Shown: positions 6,266-14,284, numbered from the stretch's first letter. The stretch is 17,866 bases of DNA from JBGPFS01 sp041483455 (GCA_041483455.1 JBGPFS010000025.1:1-17866); one strand, 5' to 3'. Translations and numbers: made by a program. The notes: a model not told the origin generated them from the sequence alone.

Positions 6266-8485
6266 ATGGATGCCTCGACGCTGCAGCTGATCATCCTGCC
6301 CGCAGGGCTGATCGCCGTGCTCTTCGCGGTCTACCTCGCCCGCGACGTCCTGCGCCGGGACACCGGCACGAAGGAGATGGAGGACGTCGCGGGGACCATC
6401 TTCGAGGGCGCGGTGGCGTTCATCCGGCGCCAGTACTCCACGATCGCCATCCTCGCCCTGGTGGCGGCGGTCGGGATCGGCGTCCTCATCTCGGTCGTCG
6501 AGACCAAGGCCGTCGCAGACACGGACATCTTCGGGGCCGAGCTCGGCCTTCGGACCGGGTTCGCCTTCCTCGTCGGCGCCGCCTGCTCGATGGCCTCCGG
6601 GATCATCGGCATGTACATCAGCGTGAAGGCCAACGTCCGCACGGCAGCCGCTGCGCGGCGCAGCCTCGTGGAGGCGGTCCAGGTCGCGATGCGCGGCGGG
6701 GCCGTCTCGGGCTTCCTCGTCGTCGCCCTGTCGCTGCTCGGCGTCTACGGGATCTTCGTCACCTTCGGTGGCTTCACGCATCCGGAGCAGGCGCCGTTCC
6801 TCATCGTGGGCTTCGGCTTCGGAGCCTCGTTCGTCGCGCTCTTCGCCCAGCTGGGCGGCGGGATCTACACCAAGGCCGCCGACGTCGGCTCGGATCTCGT
6901 GGGCAAGGTCGAGGCAGGGATCCCCGAGGACGACCCACGGAACGCCGGCGTCATCGCGGACCTCGTCGGCGACAACGTCGGGGACTGCGCCGGCCGCGGC
7001 GCGGACCTGTTCGAGTCGACCGCGGCCGAGAACATCGGGGCGATGATCCTGGGCGTCGCGGTCTACACCATCGCGAAGAACGCAGGTTGGGCGCACCCCG
7101 AGGCCTGGATCTTCTTCCCGCTGGTCGTCCGCGCCTTCGGGCTGCTGTCGACGATCGTGGCCATCTTCTTCGTCCGCGGCCGCGAGGACGAGAACCCGAT
7201 GCACATGCTCAACCGCGGCTACTGGGTCACCACGGCCCTGTCGGTCGTCGGTCTCCTGATCACGACCAACGTGCTGATGCAGACCGGTGGCCAGCTCGGC
7301 GCGAACGGCATCCCGGCCTGGACCTGGTTCTTCGGGGCCGGCGTGGTCGGCCTCGCGACGAGCGTGGCGTTCGTCTACATCACCCAGTACTACACGTCGG
7401 GCTCGTACCGACCGGTCCGGGAGATCGCGGAGGCGTCGCGGACCGGCCCGGCCACGAACATCATCGCGGGCACGGCCGTGGGCTACGAGACGACGCTGGC
7501 GACCGCGATCACGATCGGGATCGCCCTCTTCGCCAGCCACTACCTGGGCGACCAGGCCGGGATCAAGAACGCCGACGGCGTCAACGTCGGCGGGGTCTTC
7601 GGGACCGCCGTGGCGACGATGGGCATGCTCATGACCACCGCCTACATCCTGGCGATGGACACCTTCGGCCCGATCACGGACAACGCCGGCGGGATCGCCG
7701 AGTTCAGTCGCGCCGAGGCCGGCGCCCGGGAGATCACGGACCGCCTCGACGCGGTCGGCAACACGACGAAGGCCCTGACCAAGGGCTACGCGATCGCCTC
7801 GGCGTCGCTCGCCGCGTTCCTCCTGTTCAGCGCCTACATCGACAAGGTCAACCTCATCCTGGGCCGCCAGATCGCCGCCGGCCAGCAGGGCGTCCACCTC
7901 CTCACGTCGGTCAACCTGGCCAACGTGAACGTGTTCATCGCCGGGCTCATCGGGGCGATGCTGGTCTACTTCTTCAGCTCGCTCGCCATCCGCGCCGTGG
8001 GCACGACCGCCCAGGCGATCATCGTCGAGGTCCGCCGCCAGTTCCGTGAGATGCCCGGGATCATGGACTACTCGGTCCGCCCGGACTACGCGCGGGTCGT
8101 CGACATCACCACCAAGGCGGCCCTTCGCCAGATGGTCGCCCCCGGTCTCGTCGCGGTCGCCACGCCGATCATCGTCGGCGTCCTCCTCGGCTACGAGGCG
8201 GTCGCCGGCCTGCTGATGGTCGGTACGATCGCCGGCGTCCTGCTCGCGACCGTCCTCAACAACGGCGGCGGGGCCTGGGACAACGCCAAGAAGTACATCG
8301 AGTCGGGCCACCTGCTCGACGCCGCGGGCAACGTGCTCGGCAAGAAGACCGACGCGCACGCCGCCGCGGTCGTCGGCGATACCGTGGGCGACCCGTTCAA
8401 GGACACGGCCGGCCCGTCGCTCCACGTCCTCGTGAAGCTCCTGGCGACCCTGACCCTGGTCATGGCTCCGCTCTTCATCCGCTAG
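6266..8485 (+). CDS. hppA: K+-independent membrane-bound proton-pumping pyrophosphatase
   Basis: This integral membrane enzyme hydrolyses pyrophosphate and pumps ions, saving energy from PPi-releasing biosynthesis. The ATG at 6266 gives 739 residues, within the bacterial family range, begins with a membrane helix, and has AGGAGG upstream; an in-frame GTG at 6080 lies upstream of the promoter and was rejected. The PPi-binding motif DVGSDLVGKVE starts at residue 206, followed by DLVGDNVGDCAGRGADLFES. The C-terminal motif GDTVGDPFKDTAGPS is intact. The subtype-deciding segment reads GNTTKALTKGYAI, with Lys502 and Thr505 at the positions equivalent to 460 and 463 of the Carboxydothermus enzyme. 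Lysine there marks the K+-independent, H+-pumping group. About 16 membrane segments are expected. uppP follows after 56 bases. Confidence 0.97.
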   Translation: MDASTLQLIILPAGLIAVLFAVYLARDVLRRDTGTKEMEDVAGTIFEGAVAFIRRQYSTIAILALVAAVGIGVLISVVETKAVADTDIFGAELGLRTGFAFLVGAACSMASGIIGMYISVKANVRTAAAARRSLVEAVQVAMRGGAVSGFLVVALSLLGVYGIFVTFGGFTHPEQAPFLIVGFGFGASFVALFAQLGGGIYTKAADVGSDLVGKVEAGIPEDDPRNAGVIADLVGDNVGDCAGRGADLFESTAAENIGAMILGVAVYTIAKNAGWAHPEAWIFFPLVVRAFGLLSTIVAIFFVRGREDENPMHMLNRGYWVTTALSVVGLLITTNVLMQTGGQLGANGIPAWTWFFGAGVVGLATSVAFVYITQYYTSGSYRPVREIAEASRTGPATNIIAGTAVGYETTLATAITIGIALFASHYLGDQAGIKNADGVNVGGVFGTAVATMGMLMTTAYILAMDTFGPITDNAGGIAEFSRAEAGAREITDRLDAVGNTTKALTKGYAIASASLAAFLLFSAYIDKVNLILGRQIAAGQQGVHLLTSVNLANVNVFIAGLIGAMLVYFFSSLAIRAVGTTAQAIIVEVRRQFREMPGIMDYSVRPDYARVVDITTKAALRQMVAPGLVAVATPIIVGVLLGYEAVAGLLMVGTIAGVLLATVLNNGGGAWDNAKKYIESGHLLDAAGNVLGKKTDAHAAAVVGDTVGDPFKDTAGPSLHVLVKLLATLTLVMAPLFIR

Positions 8486-8511
8486 CCGGAGGACTTGGGG
8501 GCGGCATCGGC

Positions 8512-8529
8512 GGCGACGTCGGCGTCGCC
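8512..8529 (+). other. Intercistronic hairpin between hppA and uppP
   Basis: GGCGAC (8512-8517) pairs perfectly with GTCGCC (8524-8529) across a six-base loop, twelve bases before the uppP ATG. There is no T tract, so it is not a clear terminator. It may affect RNA processing or uppP translation, since uppP lacks an evident Shine-Dalgarno. Confidence 0.35.
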
Positions 8530-8541
8530 CCGGAACCCACC

Positions 8542-9369
8542 ATGGACACGCTCATCCAGGCCACGGTCATGGGCCTCGTCCAGGGACTGACCGAGTTCCT
8601 GCCGATCTCCAGTTCCGGGCACCTCGTGATCCTGCCGGCCCTCCTCGGCTGGCACGACCCGTTCATCAACTCGCTCGCCTTCAGCGTCATGCTCCACCTG
8701 GGGACGCTGGCCGCGCTGCTCGTCTACTTCCGCGAGGACTGGTACATCCTCATCCCGGCCGGCCTGGCCGCGCTGCGCGATCGCTCGTTCCGGGGCGACC
8801 CGGACCGCCGCCTCGCCTGGCTCCTCGTGGCGACGACGGTCCCGGCCGTGCTCCTGGGCCCGCTCCTCAACGACACGCTCGAGGCGGCCGTCCGGCGGCC
8901 GGAACTGGTCGCGATCACCCTCGTCGTCGGCGGGGCGATCCTGTGGACGGCCGACCGGATCGGCCGCAAGACGGAACCGATGGGTCGGATCACCTTCCCG
9001 ATCGCCCTCGGCATCGGCGCCGCCCAGGCGGTGGCACTCATCCCGGGGATCAGCCGGTCCGGGATGTCGATCGCGGGGGCGCTGGTGGCCGGCCTGACCC
9101 GCGAGGAGGCGGCCCGCTTCGGCTTTCTGATGGCCACCCCGATCATCGCGCTGGCGGGGGCGTTCGAGTCGTTCAAGCTGGTCCGCGGCGAGGCTGGCGC
9201 GGCCATCCAGGCCGGTCCGTTGGCGATCGGGATGCTCGCCTCGATCGTGGCCGGACTGGCGGCGATCCACCTCATGCTCCGCTACCTCCGAAACCATTCG
9301 TACGACCTCTTCGTCGCCTACCGGATCGTCCTCGCGGCGGTCGTGCTCGTCTGGTTCCTCGCGCCCTGA
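8542..9369 (+). CDS. uppP: Undecaprenyl-diphosphate phosphatase (UppP/BacA)
   Basis: This membrane phosphatase converts undecaprenyl diphosphate to the monophosphate, recycling the lipid carrier for peptidoglycan and other wall polymers; overproduction gives bacitracin resistance in other bacteria. The 275-residue length is typical. The first signature QGLTEFLPISSSGHL contains Gln14, Glu18 and His27. The second, PGISRSGMSI, contains the catalytic-region Arg172. About eight membrane segments are present. The start is fixed by the family N-terminus, although no good ribosome binding site precedes it. It follows hppA by 56 bases and precedes argR by 27 bases, so the three are probably co-transcribed. 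Both hppA and uppP act on phosphoanhydride products at the membrane, but a functional link is inference. Confidence 0.97.
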   Translation: MDTLIQATVMGLVQGLTEFLPISSSGHLVILPALLGWHDPFINSLAFSVMLHLGTLAALLVYFREDWYILIPAGLAALRDRSFRGDPDRRLAWLLVATTVPAVLLGPLLNDTLEAAVRRPELVAITLVVGGAILWTADRIGRKTEPMGRITFPIALGIGAAQAVALIPGISRSGMSIAGALVAGLTREEAARFGFLMATPIIALAGAFESFKLVRGEAGAAIQAGPLAIGMLASIVAGLAAIHLMLRYLRNHSYDLFVAYRIVLAAVVLVWFLAP

Positions 9370-9396
9370 CGTGGACGCGAGGAGGTCGGCCGCGCG

Positions 9397-9867
9397 ATGG
9401 AGGTGATGAAGCAGCTGCGCCAGCGATCGATCCGCGATCTGGTGGAGCAGCGCACGATCCGGACCCAGCAGGAGCTCGCCGCCGCCCTGCGCGAGCGTGG
9501 CTTCCGGACGACCCAGGCGACGATCAGCCGCGACGTCGGCGAGCTCGGCCTGATCAAGATCGATCGCGAGGGGACGGTCGCCTACGGCCTGCCGCCCCGG
9601 CTCGTGGAGGCCGAGACGAGCGGCGAAGACCGCCTCCGGAAGCTCTTCCGCGACCTGCCGGTCGAGGTCCGTGAGGCGGGCCTGCTGATCGTCGTGCGGA
9701 CCCTGCCCGGTTCGGCCCACGCCATCGCCGCGGCGCTCGATCGATCTCGCTGGCCGGAGGTCGTCGGCTCGATCGCCGGCGACGACACCCTGTTCGTCGC
9801 CTGCCCGGACCGGCCTTCGCTGACCCGCCTGAAGCGCCGCCTCACGCGTCTCGCCGAGGGCGCCTGA
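9397..9867 (+). CDS. argR: Arginine repressor
   Basis: ArgR is a hexameric transcription factor that binds ARG boxes when arginine is present. The 156-residue protein has the normal two-domain layout. The N-terminal winged helix spans about residues 1-72, with recognition segment TQATISRDVGELGLIKI. The C-terminal arginine-binding/oligomerisation domain spans about 80-152, with TLPGSAHAIAAALD and VVGSIAGDDTLFVACPD, including the Asp-Asp pair that contacts arginine. AGGAGG at 9380-9385 lies eleven bases before the ATG at 9397; an ATG at 9406 is possible but less well placed. No arginine biosynthesis gene lies in the window, which is unusual for high-GC Gram-positive argR genes that sit in arg clusters, so it acts in trans. 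It is probably expressed from the hppA promoter. Confidence 0.96.
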   Translation: MEVMKQLRQRSIRDLVEQRTIRTQQELAAALRERGFRTTQATISRDVGELGLIKIDREGTVAYGLPPRLVEAETSGEDRLRKLFRDLPVEVREAGLLIVVRTLPGSAHAIAAALDRSRWPEVVGSIAGDDTLFVACPDRPSLTRLKRRLTRLAEGA

Positions 9868-9902
9868 GGGGCGCCTGCCGGGGCGCCCGCCGGGCGCCTC
9901 AG
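9864..9902 (+). terminator. GC-rich hairpin at the argR stop codon
   Basis: CTGAGGGGCGCC (9864-9875) can pair with GGCGCCTCAG (9893-9902) with a two-base bulge, and the loop contains more GGGCGCCC self-complementary sequence. The argR stop lies inside the left arm. No T tract follows, so termination would have to be of a non-canonical kind; the call is tentative. Confidence 0.35.
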
Positions 9903-9924
9903 GGGAAGCCTGCCGGGGCGCCCG
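9874..9924 (+). repeat. Two 16-base direct repeats after argR
   Basis: CCTGCCGGGGCGCCCG occurs at 9874-9889 and again at 9909-9924, 35 bases apart. Both copies contain the palindrome GGGCGCCC or its core. They lie between argR and the greA promoter. Confidence 0.8.
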
Positions 9925-9940
9925 TGCGCCGCTCCCTCGT

Positions 9941-9970
9941 TTGACGCGCGGACGGCCGCGCGACTACCAT
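9941..9970 (+). promoter_or_regulatory. greA operon promoter
   Basis: TTGACG at 9941-9946 and TACCAT at 9965-9970 are separated by 18 bases. Transcription should start near 9977, giving a leader of about 98 bases before greA. Confidence 0.75.
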
Positions 9971-9979
9971 TCGCGCGGT

Positions 9980-10036
9980 CGAACTTCGGGTCCGCCCAGC
10001 GCGGAGGCCCGGAGTTCGTTCCATTACCCGGACCCG
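9980..10036 (+). promoter_or_regulatory. Structured greA leader with two competing helices
   Basis: CGAACTTCGGG (9980-9990) pairs with CCCGGAGTTCG (10008-10018), with one G-U, and the helix continues inward through TCCGC/GCGGA (9991-9995/10001-10005) around a five-base loop, with a two-base bulge. This 16-pair stem starts within a few bases of the predicted transcript end. Alternatively CGGGTCCG (9987-9994) pairs perfectly with CGGACCCG (10029-10036), which excludes the first helix. The layout resembles an attenuator, but neither helix has a strong T tract. Confidence 0.6.
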
Positions 10037-10074
10037 CAGCACCTGCGTGCGTCCCACTGGGGGCCAAGGCCACG

Positions 10075-10539
10075 ATGAACGCGAAGCCCACCTACCTCAG
10101 CCGCGAAGGCCTCGAGAAGCTCCACCTGGAGCTCGAGGCGCTGACCCACGACCGGCGGGCGGAGGTCGCCTCCCGGATCCACGACGCGAAGGAGAACGGC
10201 GATCTGTCCGAGAACGCCGAGTACGAGGACGCCAAGAACGAGCAGGCCTTCGTGGAGGGCCGGATCCAGCTCCTCGAGGCGCTGATCAAGAACGCGACGC
10301 TCATCGGCGACGAGCGCTCGAACGAGCACGTCCAGATCGGCTCGACGGTCCTCGTCGAGGGCGCGAACGGCCGCGAGACGTATACGATCGTCGGTTCCAC
10401 CGAGGCGAGCCCGCGCGAGCGCCGGATCTCCAACGAATCGCCGGTCGGCCGGGCGCTGCTGGGCAAGCGGACCGGCGACCGGGTCGTCGTCCGCGTCCCC
10501 GCCGGCGACTTCACGTACCAGATCGTCGAGATCAGCTAG
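10075..10539 (+). CDS. greA: Transcription elongation factor GreA
   Basis: GreA enters the secondary channel of RNA polymerase and stimulates cleavage of backtracked transcripts, restarting stalled complexes. The 154-residue protein has the normal length. The N-terminal coiled coil spans about residues 8-75, with the catalytic acidic tip in NGDLSENAEYEDAK; Asp43 and Glu46 correspond to Asp41 and Glu44 of E. coli. The C-terminal FKBP-like domain, about 80-154, contains SPVGRALLGKRTGDRV. The ATG at 10075 matches the family N-terminus. It is the first gene after the TTGACG/TACCAT promoter and is followed after 13 bases by lysS. The greA-lysS order is common in bacteria, although the partner is usually class II LysRS. 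Confidence 0.98.
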   Translation: MNAKPTYLSREGLEKLHLELEALTHDRRAEVASRIHDAKENGDLSENAEYEDAKNEQAFVEGRIQLLEALIKNATLIGDERSNEHVQIGSTVLVEGANGRETYTIVGSTEASPRERRISNESPVGRALLGKRTGDRVVVRVPAGDFTYQIVEIS

Positions 10540-10552
10540 CCGGAGTCCGGCC

Positions 10553-12187
10553 ATGGATTGGGCCGACGAGCTCGCCGCATCGGTCAGCGGCCCACAGGTC
10601 GTCAACGACAGCAAGACGCCTTCCGGGACGGTCCACGTCGGCAGCCTCCGCGGCCCGGTCATCCTCGACGTGATCACCCGGGCCCTGCGGGCTCGGGGCC
10701 TCGAGACGACGCTTCTCTACGGGGTCGACGACCTTGACCCGATGGACGCCCAGGCGCTCCTCACGCCCGACGCGATCGATCACGAGATGGGCCGGCCGCT
10801 GGCCCATGTGCCGGATCAGGCCGGCGACTGCCACGCCTCCTACGCCCGCCACCACGCCCAGACGTTCATCGACACGTTCGCCGGGCTCGGGATCCGACCG
10901 GACCGCTACTACTGGATGAGCGATATCTACCCGACCGGCGCGCTGGACCCGTTCATCCGGACGGCACTCGATCGGGCGGAGGCGGTCCGTGAGATCTACC
11001 GCCGCGTCGCCAACGTCCAGCACCCGGCCGACTGGCACCCGCTCCAGGTGGTCTGTCCGACCTGCGGCAAGGTCGGCACGACGATCGTCACGAAATGGGA
11101 CGGCGAGCGGGTCTTCTTCGAGTGCCGGCCGGAGCTCGTGGCCTGGGCGCGCGGCTGCGGGTCGTCGGGCTGGACATCGCCCTTCGCCGGCCGCGGGAAG
11201 CTGGGCTGGAACCTCGAATGGGCGGCCCAGTGGTCGCTCTTCGGGGTGACGATCGAACCGTGCGGCAAGGACCTCTCGACCGCCGGCGGCTCGCGCGATC
11301 GGGCCGACGCGATCGCCCGCGAGATCTTCGAGCGCGAACCGCCGATCAACGTGCCCTACGAGTTCCTCAACATCGGCGGCCGGAAGATGTCGACCTCGAA
11401 GGGCCGCGGGGCGGCCGCCCACCGGATCGTCGAGGCGGTGCCGCCGGAGCAGCTCCGCCTGCTCTTCCTGCGGCCGCGCCCGCAGACCGCGATCGAGTTC
11501 GACCCGGACGGGACCGACGCGATCCCGCGCCTGTTCGACGAGTTCGACCGGCTCGCCGCCGCGACGGCCGGACAGGAGGTCCGGGGCGAGCTGCCGGCCG
11601 GCTTCGAGAACGTCTTCCGCTACTCGCTGTTCGACCCGGCCGCCGACGTCGCTGCCGAGGCAGCCGCCTTCCGCCCGGCCTTCGGCCACCTGGCGCTGCT
11701 CGCCCAGATCCCGGGCGTGGACGTGACCGCCCGGGTCGCCGCGGAGAAGGGGAGTCCGCTGAGCGGGCGCGAGCGAGCGCTCCTCGACGAGCGGGTGGCA
11801 GCTGCCCGGAGCTGGTTGACCGCCTACGCGCCGGAGCGTGCGCGGATCGAGGTCCGGCGCGACGGTCTGCCGGCCGAGGCGAGCGCGCTCGAGGCCGACC
11901 AGCGGGCCTACCTGGCCGCGCTGGCCACGGCCGCCGAGGCCGGGCCGCCCGCCGCCGGCGATGCCTGGCAGGCGCTCATCTTCTCGGTCGCGGCGGCCGC
12001 CGGGCTGCCGGCGGCGCGGGCCTTCGCCGCCCTCTACCTGGCGTTCCTCGGCCGCCCCAACGGACCGCGGGCCGGCTGGCTCCTGGCCAGCCTCGACCCG
12101 GCCTTCGTCGCCGGGCGGCTGCGTGCCGCCGCCGCCGTGTCCCAGCCCGTCGCGTCCGAGCCCATCGCACCCCGGTCCGCCAGGTGA
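10553..12187 (+). CDS. lysS: Class I lysyl-tRNA synthetase
   Basis: This enzyme charges tRNA-Lys but belongs to the class I Rossmann-fold type found mainly in archaea, spirochaetes, alphaproteobacteria and scattered other bacteria, not the class II enzyme of most bacteria. The 544 residues contain the HIGH-type motif TPSGTVHVGSLRG (His28) and the KMSKS-type loop KMSTSKG at 278-284. A zinc-binding-like insertion begins with CPTCG (Cys168 and Cys171), with further cysteines in FEC and RGC. The C-terminal helical anticodon-binding half, from about residue 300, is Ala-rich. The gene sits 13 bases after greA and four bases before serS, so it is co-transcribed. A CysRS or GluRS identity is unlikely because the TPSGTVHVGSLRG and IEFDPDG-region layout is that of LysRS1. 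Confidence 0.95.
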   Translation: MDWADELAASVSGPQVVNDSKTPSGTVHVGSLRGPVILDVITRALRARGLETTLLYGVDDLDPMDAQALLTPDAIDHEMGRPLAHVPDQAGDCHASYARHHAQTFIDTFAGLGIRPDRYYWMSDIYPTGALDPFIRTALDRAEAVREIYRRVANVQHPADWHPLQVVCPTCGKVGTTIVTKWDGERVFFECRPELVAWARGCGSSGWTSPFAGRGKLGWNLEWAAQWSLFGVTIEPCGKDLSTAGGSRDRADAIAREIFEREPPINVPYEFLNIGGRKMSTSKGRGAAAHRIVEAVPPEQLRLLFLRPRPQTAIEFDPDGTDAIPRLFDEFDRLAAATAGQEVRGELPAGFENVFRYSLFDPAADVAAEAAAFRPAFGHLALLAQIPGVDVTARVAAEKGSPLSGRERALLDERVAAARSWLTAYAPERARIEVRRDGLPAEASALEADQRAYLAALATAAEAGPPAAGDAWQALIFSVAAAAGLPAARAFAALYLAFLGRPNGPRAGWLLASLDPAFVAGRLRAAAAVSQPVASEPIAPRSAR

Positions 12188-12191
12188 TCCG

Positions 12192-13496
12192 ATGAGCGTG
12201 GGGCTCCAGCGCCTCCGCCAGGACGCCGCCCGCGTCCGCCAGGGCGCGATCGACAAGGGCGAAGACCCATCGCTCGTCGATGCCGCCCTGGCGGCCGACA
12301 CCCGTCGGCGCGTGCTTCTGTCCGAGGGCGACCGGCTGAAGGCCGAGCGAAACGAGGCCTCGAAGGCGATCGGCGAGGCCGTCCGCGGCGGGGCCGATCC
12401 GAACGGTCCGGCGGTCGCCGGGCTCAGGGCGACCTCGACGACGGCCGGCCGGCGGATCGCCGCGATCGACGCCGAGCTGGCCGAGGTCGAGCGGACGGTC
12501 GCGGACCTCCTCCTGCTGATCCCGAACCCGGCCGATCCGGACGTCCCGGTCGGCGGCGAGGAGGCGAACGTCACGGTCCGGACCTGGGGCGAACAGCTGC
12601 CCCGCTCGGACGGCGACTGGGAGCGCCGGCCGCACTGGGACGTGGCCGCGGACCTGCGGATCCTCGACCTCGAGCGCGGCGCCAAGATCGCCGGCTCCGG
12701 CTTCCCGGTCTACGTCGGCCTGGGCTCCACGCTCCAGCGCTCCCTCATCAGCTGGTTCCTCGACGTCCACACCCGGGAGAACGGGTTCACCGAGGTCTGG
12801 CCTCCCGCGGTCGTGAACGCCGCCTCGGCCCGGGGGACCGGCCAGATCCCGGACAAGGAAGACCAGATGTACGTCGTGACCCGCGACGAGCTGTACCTGG
12901 TCCCGACCGCCGAGGTTCCGGTCACCAACCTCCACCGCGACGAGATCTTCGAGGCGGCCGAGCTGCCGGTCCGCTATGCGGCCTACACGCCCTGCTTCCG
13001 GCGCGAAGCCGGGGCGGCCGGCAAGGAAACGCGGGGGATCCTTCGGGTCCACCAGTTCGACAAGGTCGAGATGGTCCTGTTCGAGCGCCCGGCCGACTCG
13101 GACGCCGCACTCGATTGGATGACCGGCCGAGCGGAGATCCTCCTCCAGCGGCTCGGCCTGGCCTACCGGGTGCTCCTGATGAGCACCCGTGAGATGGGCT
13201 TCGTCCAGGCCAAGAAGTTCGACCTGGAGGTCTGGTCGCCGGGCGTGGAGCGCTGGCTCGAGGTCAGCTCGTGCTCGAACTTCCGCGACTACCAGGCCCG
13301 GCGCATGGCGATCCGCTATCGACCCGAGCCGGGCGCGAAGCCCGAGCTGGTCCATACCCTCAATGGCTCCGGCCTGGCGCTCGCCCGCATCGTGGCCGCC
13401 CTCATCGAGACCTACCAGCGGCCGGACGGCTCGGTGGCGGTCCCGGAGGTGCTCCAGCCGTACCTTGGCCGCGTTACCATCGACCGGCCGGCCTGA
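12192..13496 (+). CDS. serS: Seryl-tRNA synthetase
   Basis: This class II synthetase charges tRNA-Ser, and tRNA-Sec where present, recognising the long variable arm with its N-terminal coiled coil. The ATG at 12192 gives 434 residues, the usual length; the open frame extends upstream into lysS but that part is antigenic noise from an overlapping frame. Residues about 1-105 form the long helical arm. Motif 2 includes FRREAG (Phe269 to Gly274) and GILRVHQFDKVEM. Motif 3 reads NGSGLALARIVAALIETYQ. TAEVPVTNLH and EVSSCSNFRDYQARR are standard serine-site segments. The AGGTGA overlapping the lysS stop probably serves as ribosome binding site. It is the third gene of the greA operon, and a tRNA-Ser gene lies about 800 bases downstream. 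Confidence 0.97.
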   Translation: MSVGLQRLRQDAARVRQGAIDKGEDPSLVDAALAADTRRRVLLSEGDRLKAERNEASKAIGEAVRGGADPNGPAVAGLRATSTTAGRRIAAIDAELAEVERTVADLLLLIPNPADPDVPVGGEEANVTVRTWGEQLPRSDGDWERRPHWDVAADLRILDLERGAKIAGSGFPVYVGLGSTLQRSLISWFLDVHTRENGFTEVWPPAVVNAASARGTGQIPDKEDQMYVVTRDELYLVPTAEVPVTNLHRDEIFEAAELPVRYAAYTPCFRREAGAAGKETRGILRVHQFDKVEMVLFERPADSDAALDWMTGRAEILLQRLGLAYRVLLMSTREMGFVQAKKFDLEVWSPGVERWLEVSSCSNFRDYQARRMAIRYRPEPGAKPELVHTLNGSGLALARIVAALIETYQRPDGSVAVPEVLQPYLGRVTIDRPA

Positions 13497-13536
13497 TCGA
13501 CCCCGCGGGGGCCCGTGCCGGCGAGGAGGTTCCGCG

Positions 13537-14184
13537 ATGGAGACGTCCGGCGGTCCGGTCGACGCGGAGGGCAGCGGCCCCGCGATGAGCGAGTCGTTCG
13601 ACTCAGCATCCGAGCCAGAGGGCCTGCCGCCCGCGGGCCCGCCACCCGTCGTCCCGCCACCCGCGAGCCCGCCATCGGTCCCCCCGCCGCCGATGAGCCC
13701 GCCACCGGTCCGTTGGGAGGCGCCGCCCGAGGAGGTCGGCCCAGCGCCCGGCTTCGCCTTCGGCGGGTTCGGGGAACGGCTGGTCGCCTACATCGTCGAC
13801 ATCGTCATCGTCGGCCTGGTCGGGACGCTGATCGGGATCGTCGGGGGCCTCGTCATCGCGGGCGGCGCCGTCACCGGGAACGTGCTGGCCGCCGGTGCCG
13901 GGATCCTGTTCACGGTCGCCGCGATCCTCGTCGTCACCCTCGCCTACTTCCCGTACTTCTGGGCGCGATCCGGCCAGACGCCGGGGATGAAGATGTTCGG
14001 CCTGCGGGTGGTCCGGGACTCGGACGGAGGCCCGATCTCGTCCGGCCAGGCCGTCCTGCGTCTGCTCGGGTACTACGTGTCCGGGCTCGTCTTCTACCTC
14101 GGCTACATCTGGATCTTCTTCGACAAGCGCAAGCGCGGCTGGCACGACCTGATCGCCAGCACGGTGGTCGTCAAGCGCCGCTGA
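13537..14184 (+). CDS. RDD family membrane protein with proline-rich N-terminus
   Basis: The ATG at 13537, preceded by AGGAGG at 13524-13529 with seven bases between, gives 215 residues. Residues about 1-70 are a disordered-looking tract in which PP(P)x repeats dominate (about 29-60). The RDD domain follows: GGFGERLVAYIVDIVIVGLV with the conserved Arg and Asp in the first helix, a second hydrophobic pair, and the amphipathic element GQTPGMKMFGLRVVR. It ends with the last helix and the DKRKRGWHDLIASTVVVKR motif. RDD proteins have been linked to ion exchange or to insertion of other proteins, but the role here is not determined by sequence. It starts 40 bases after serS and is probably the last gene of the greA operon. 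Confidence 0.92.
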   Translation: METSGGPVDAEGSGPAMSESFDSASEPEGLPPAGPPPVVPPPASPPSVPPPPMSPPPVRWEAPPEEVGPAPGFAFGGFGERLVAYIVDIVIVGLVGTLIGIVGGLVIAGGAVTGNVLAAGAGILFTVAAILVVTLAYFPYFWARSGQTPGMKMFGLRVVRDSDGGPISSGQAVLRLLGYYVSGLVFYLGYIWIFFDKRKRGWHDLIASTVVVKRR

Positions 14185-14284
14185 GTGGGTCGGGGCGCCG
14201 GTGCGCCCGCGGGCGCCCGCGCCGACGGCGTTGGGAGCCGAGCAGGTGTCAGCGCAGCCCGGCCGGACGACCGGACCGGCACGC

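Noticed and set aside
4751..8425. A very long open frame on the minus strand opposite the Ig/PD40 gene and hppA
   Set aside because: It is antisense to clearly conserved genes and its product is an Arg/Asp/Gly/His-rich low-complexity string. Such frames arise from the scarcity of stop codons in high-GC DNA.
11838..12191. N-terminal extension of serS into lysS
   Set aside because: The added residues are an Arg/Pro-rich shadow of lysS. The ATG at 12192 matches the SerS N-terminus and has the overlapping AGGTGA.
13189..13536. N-terminal extension of the RDD protein into serS
   Set aside because: It overlaps conserved serS sequence and lacks the strong AGGAGG found before 13537.
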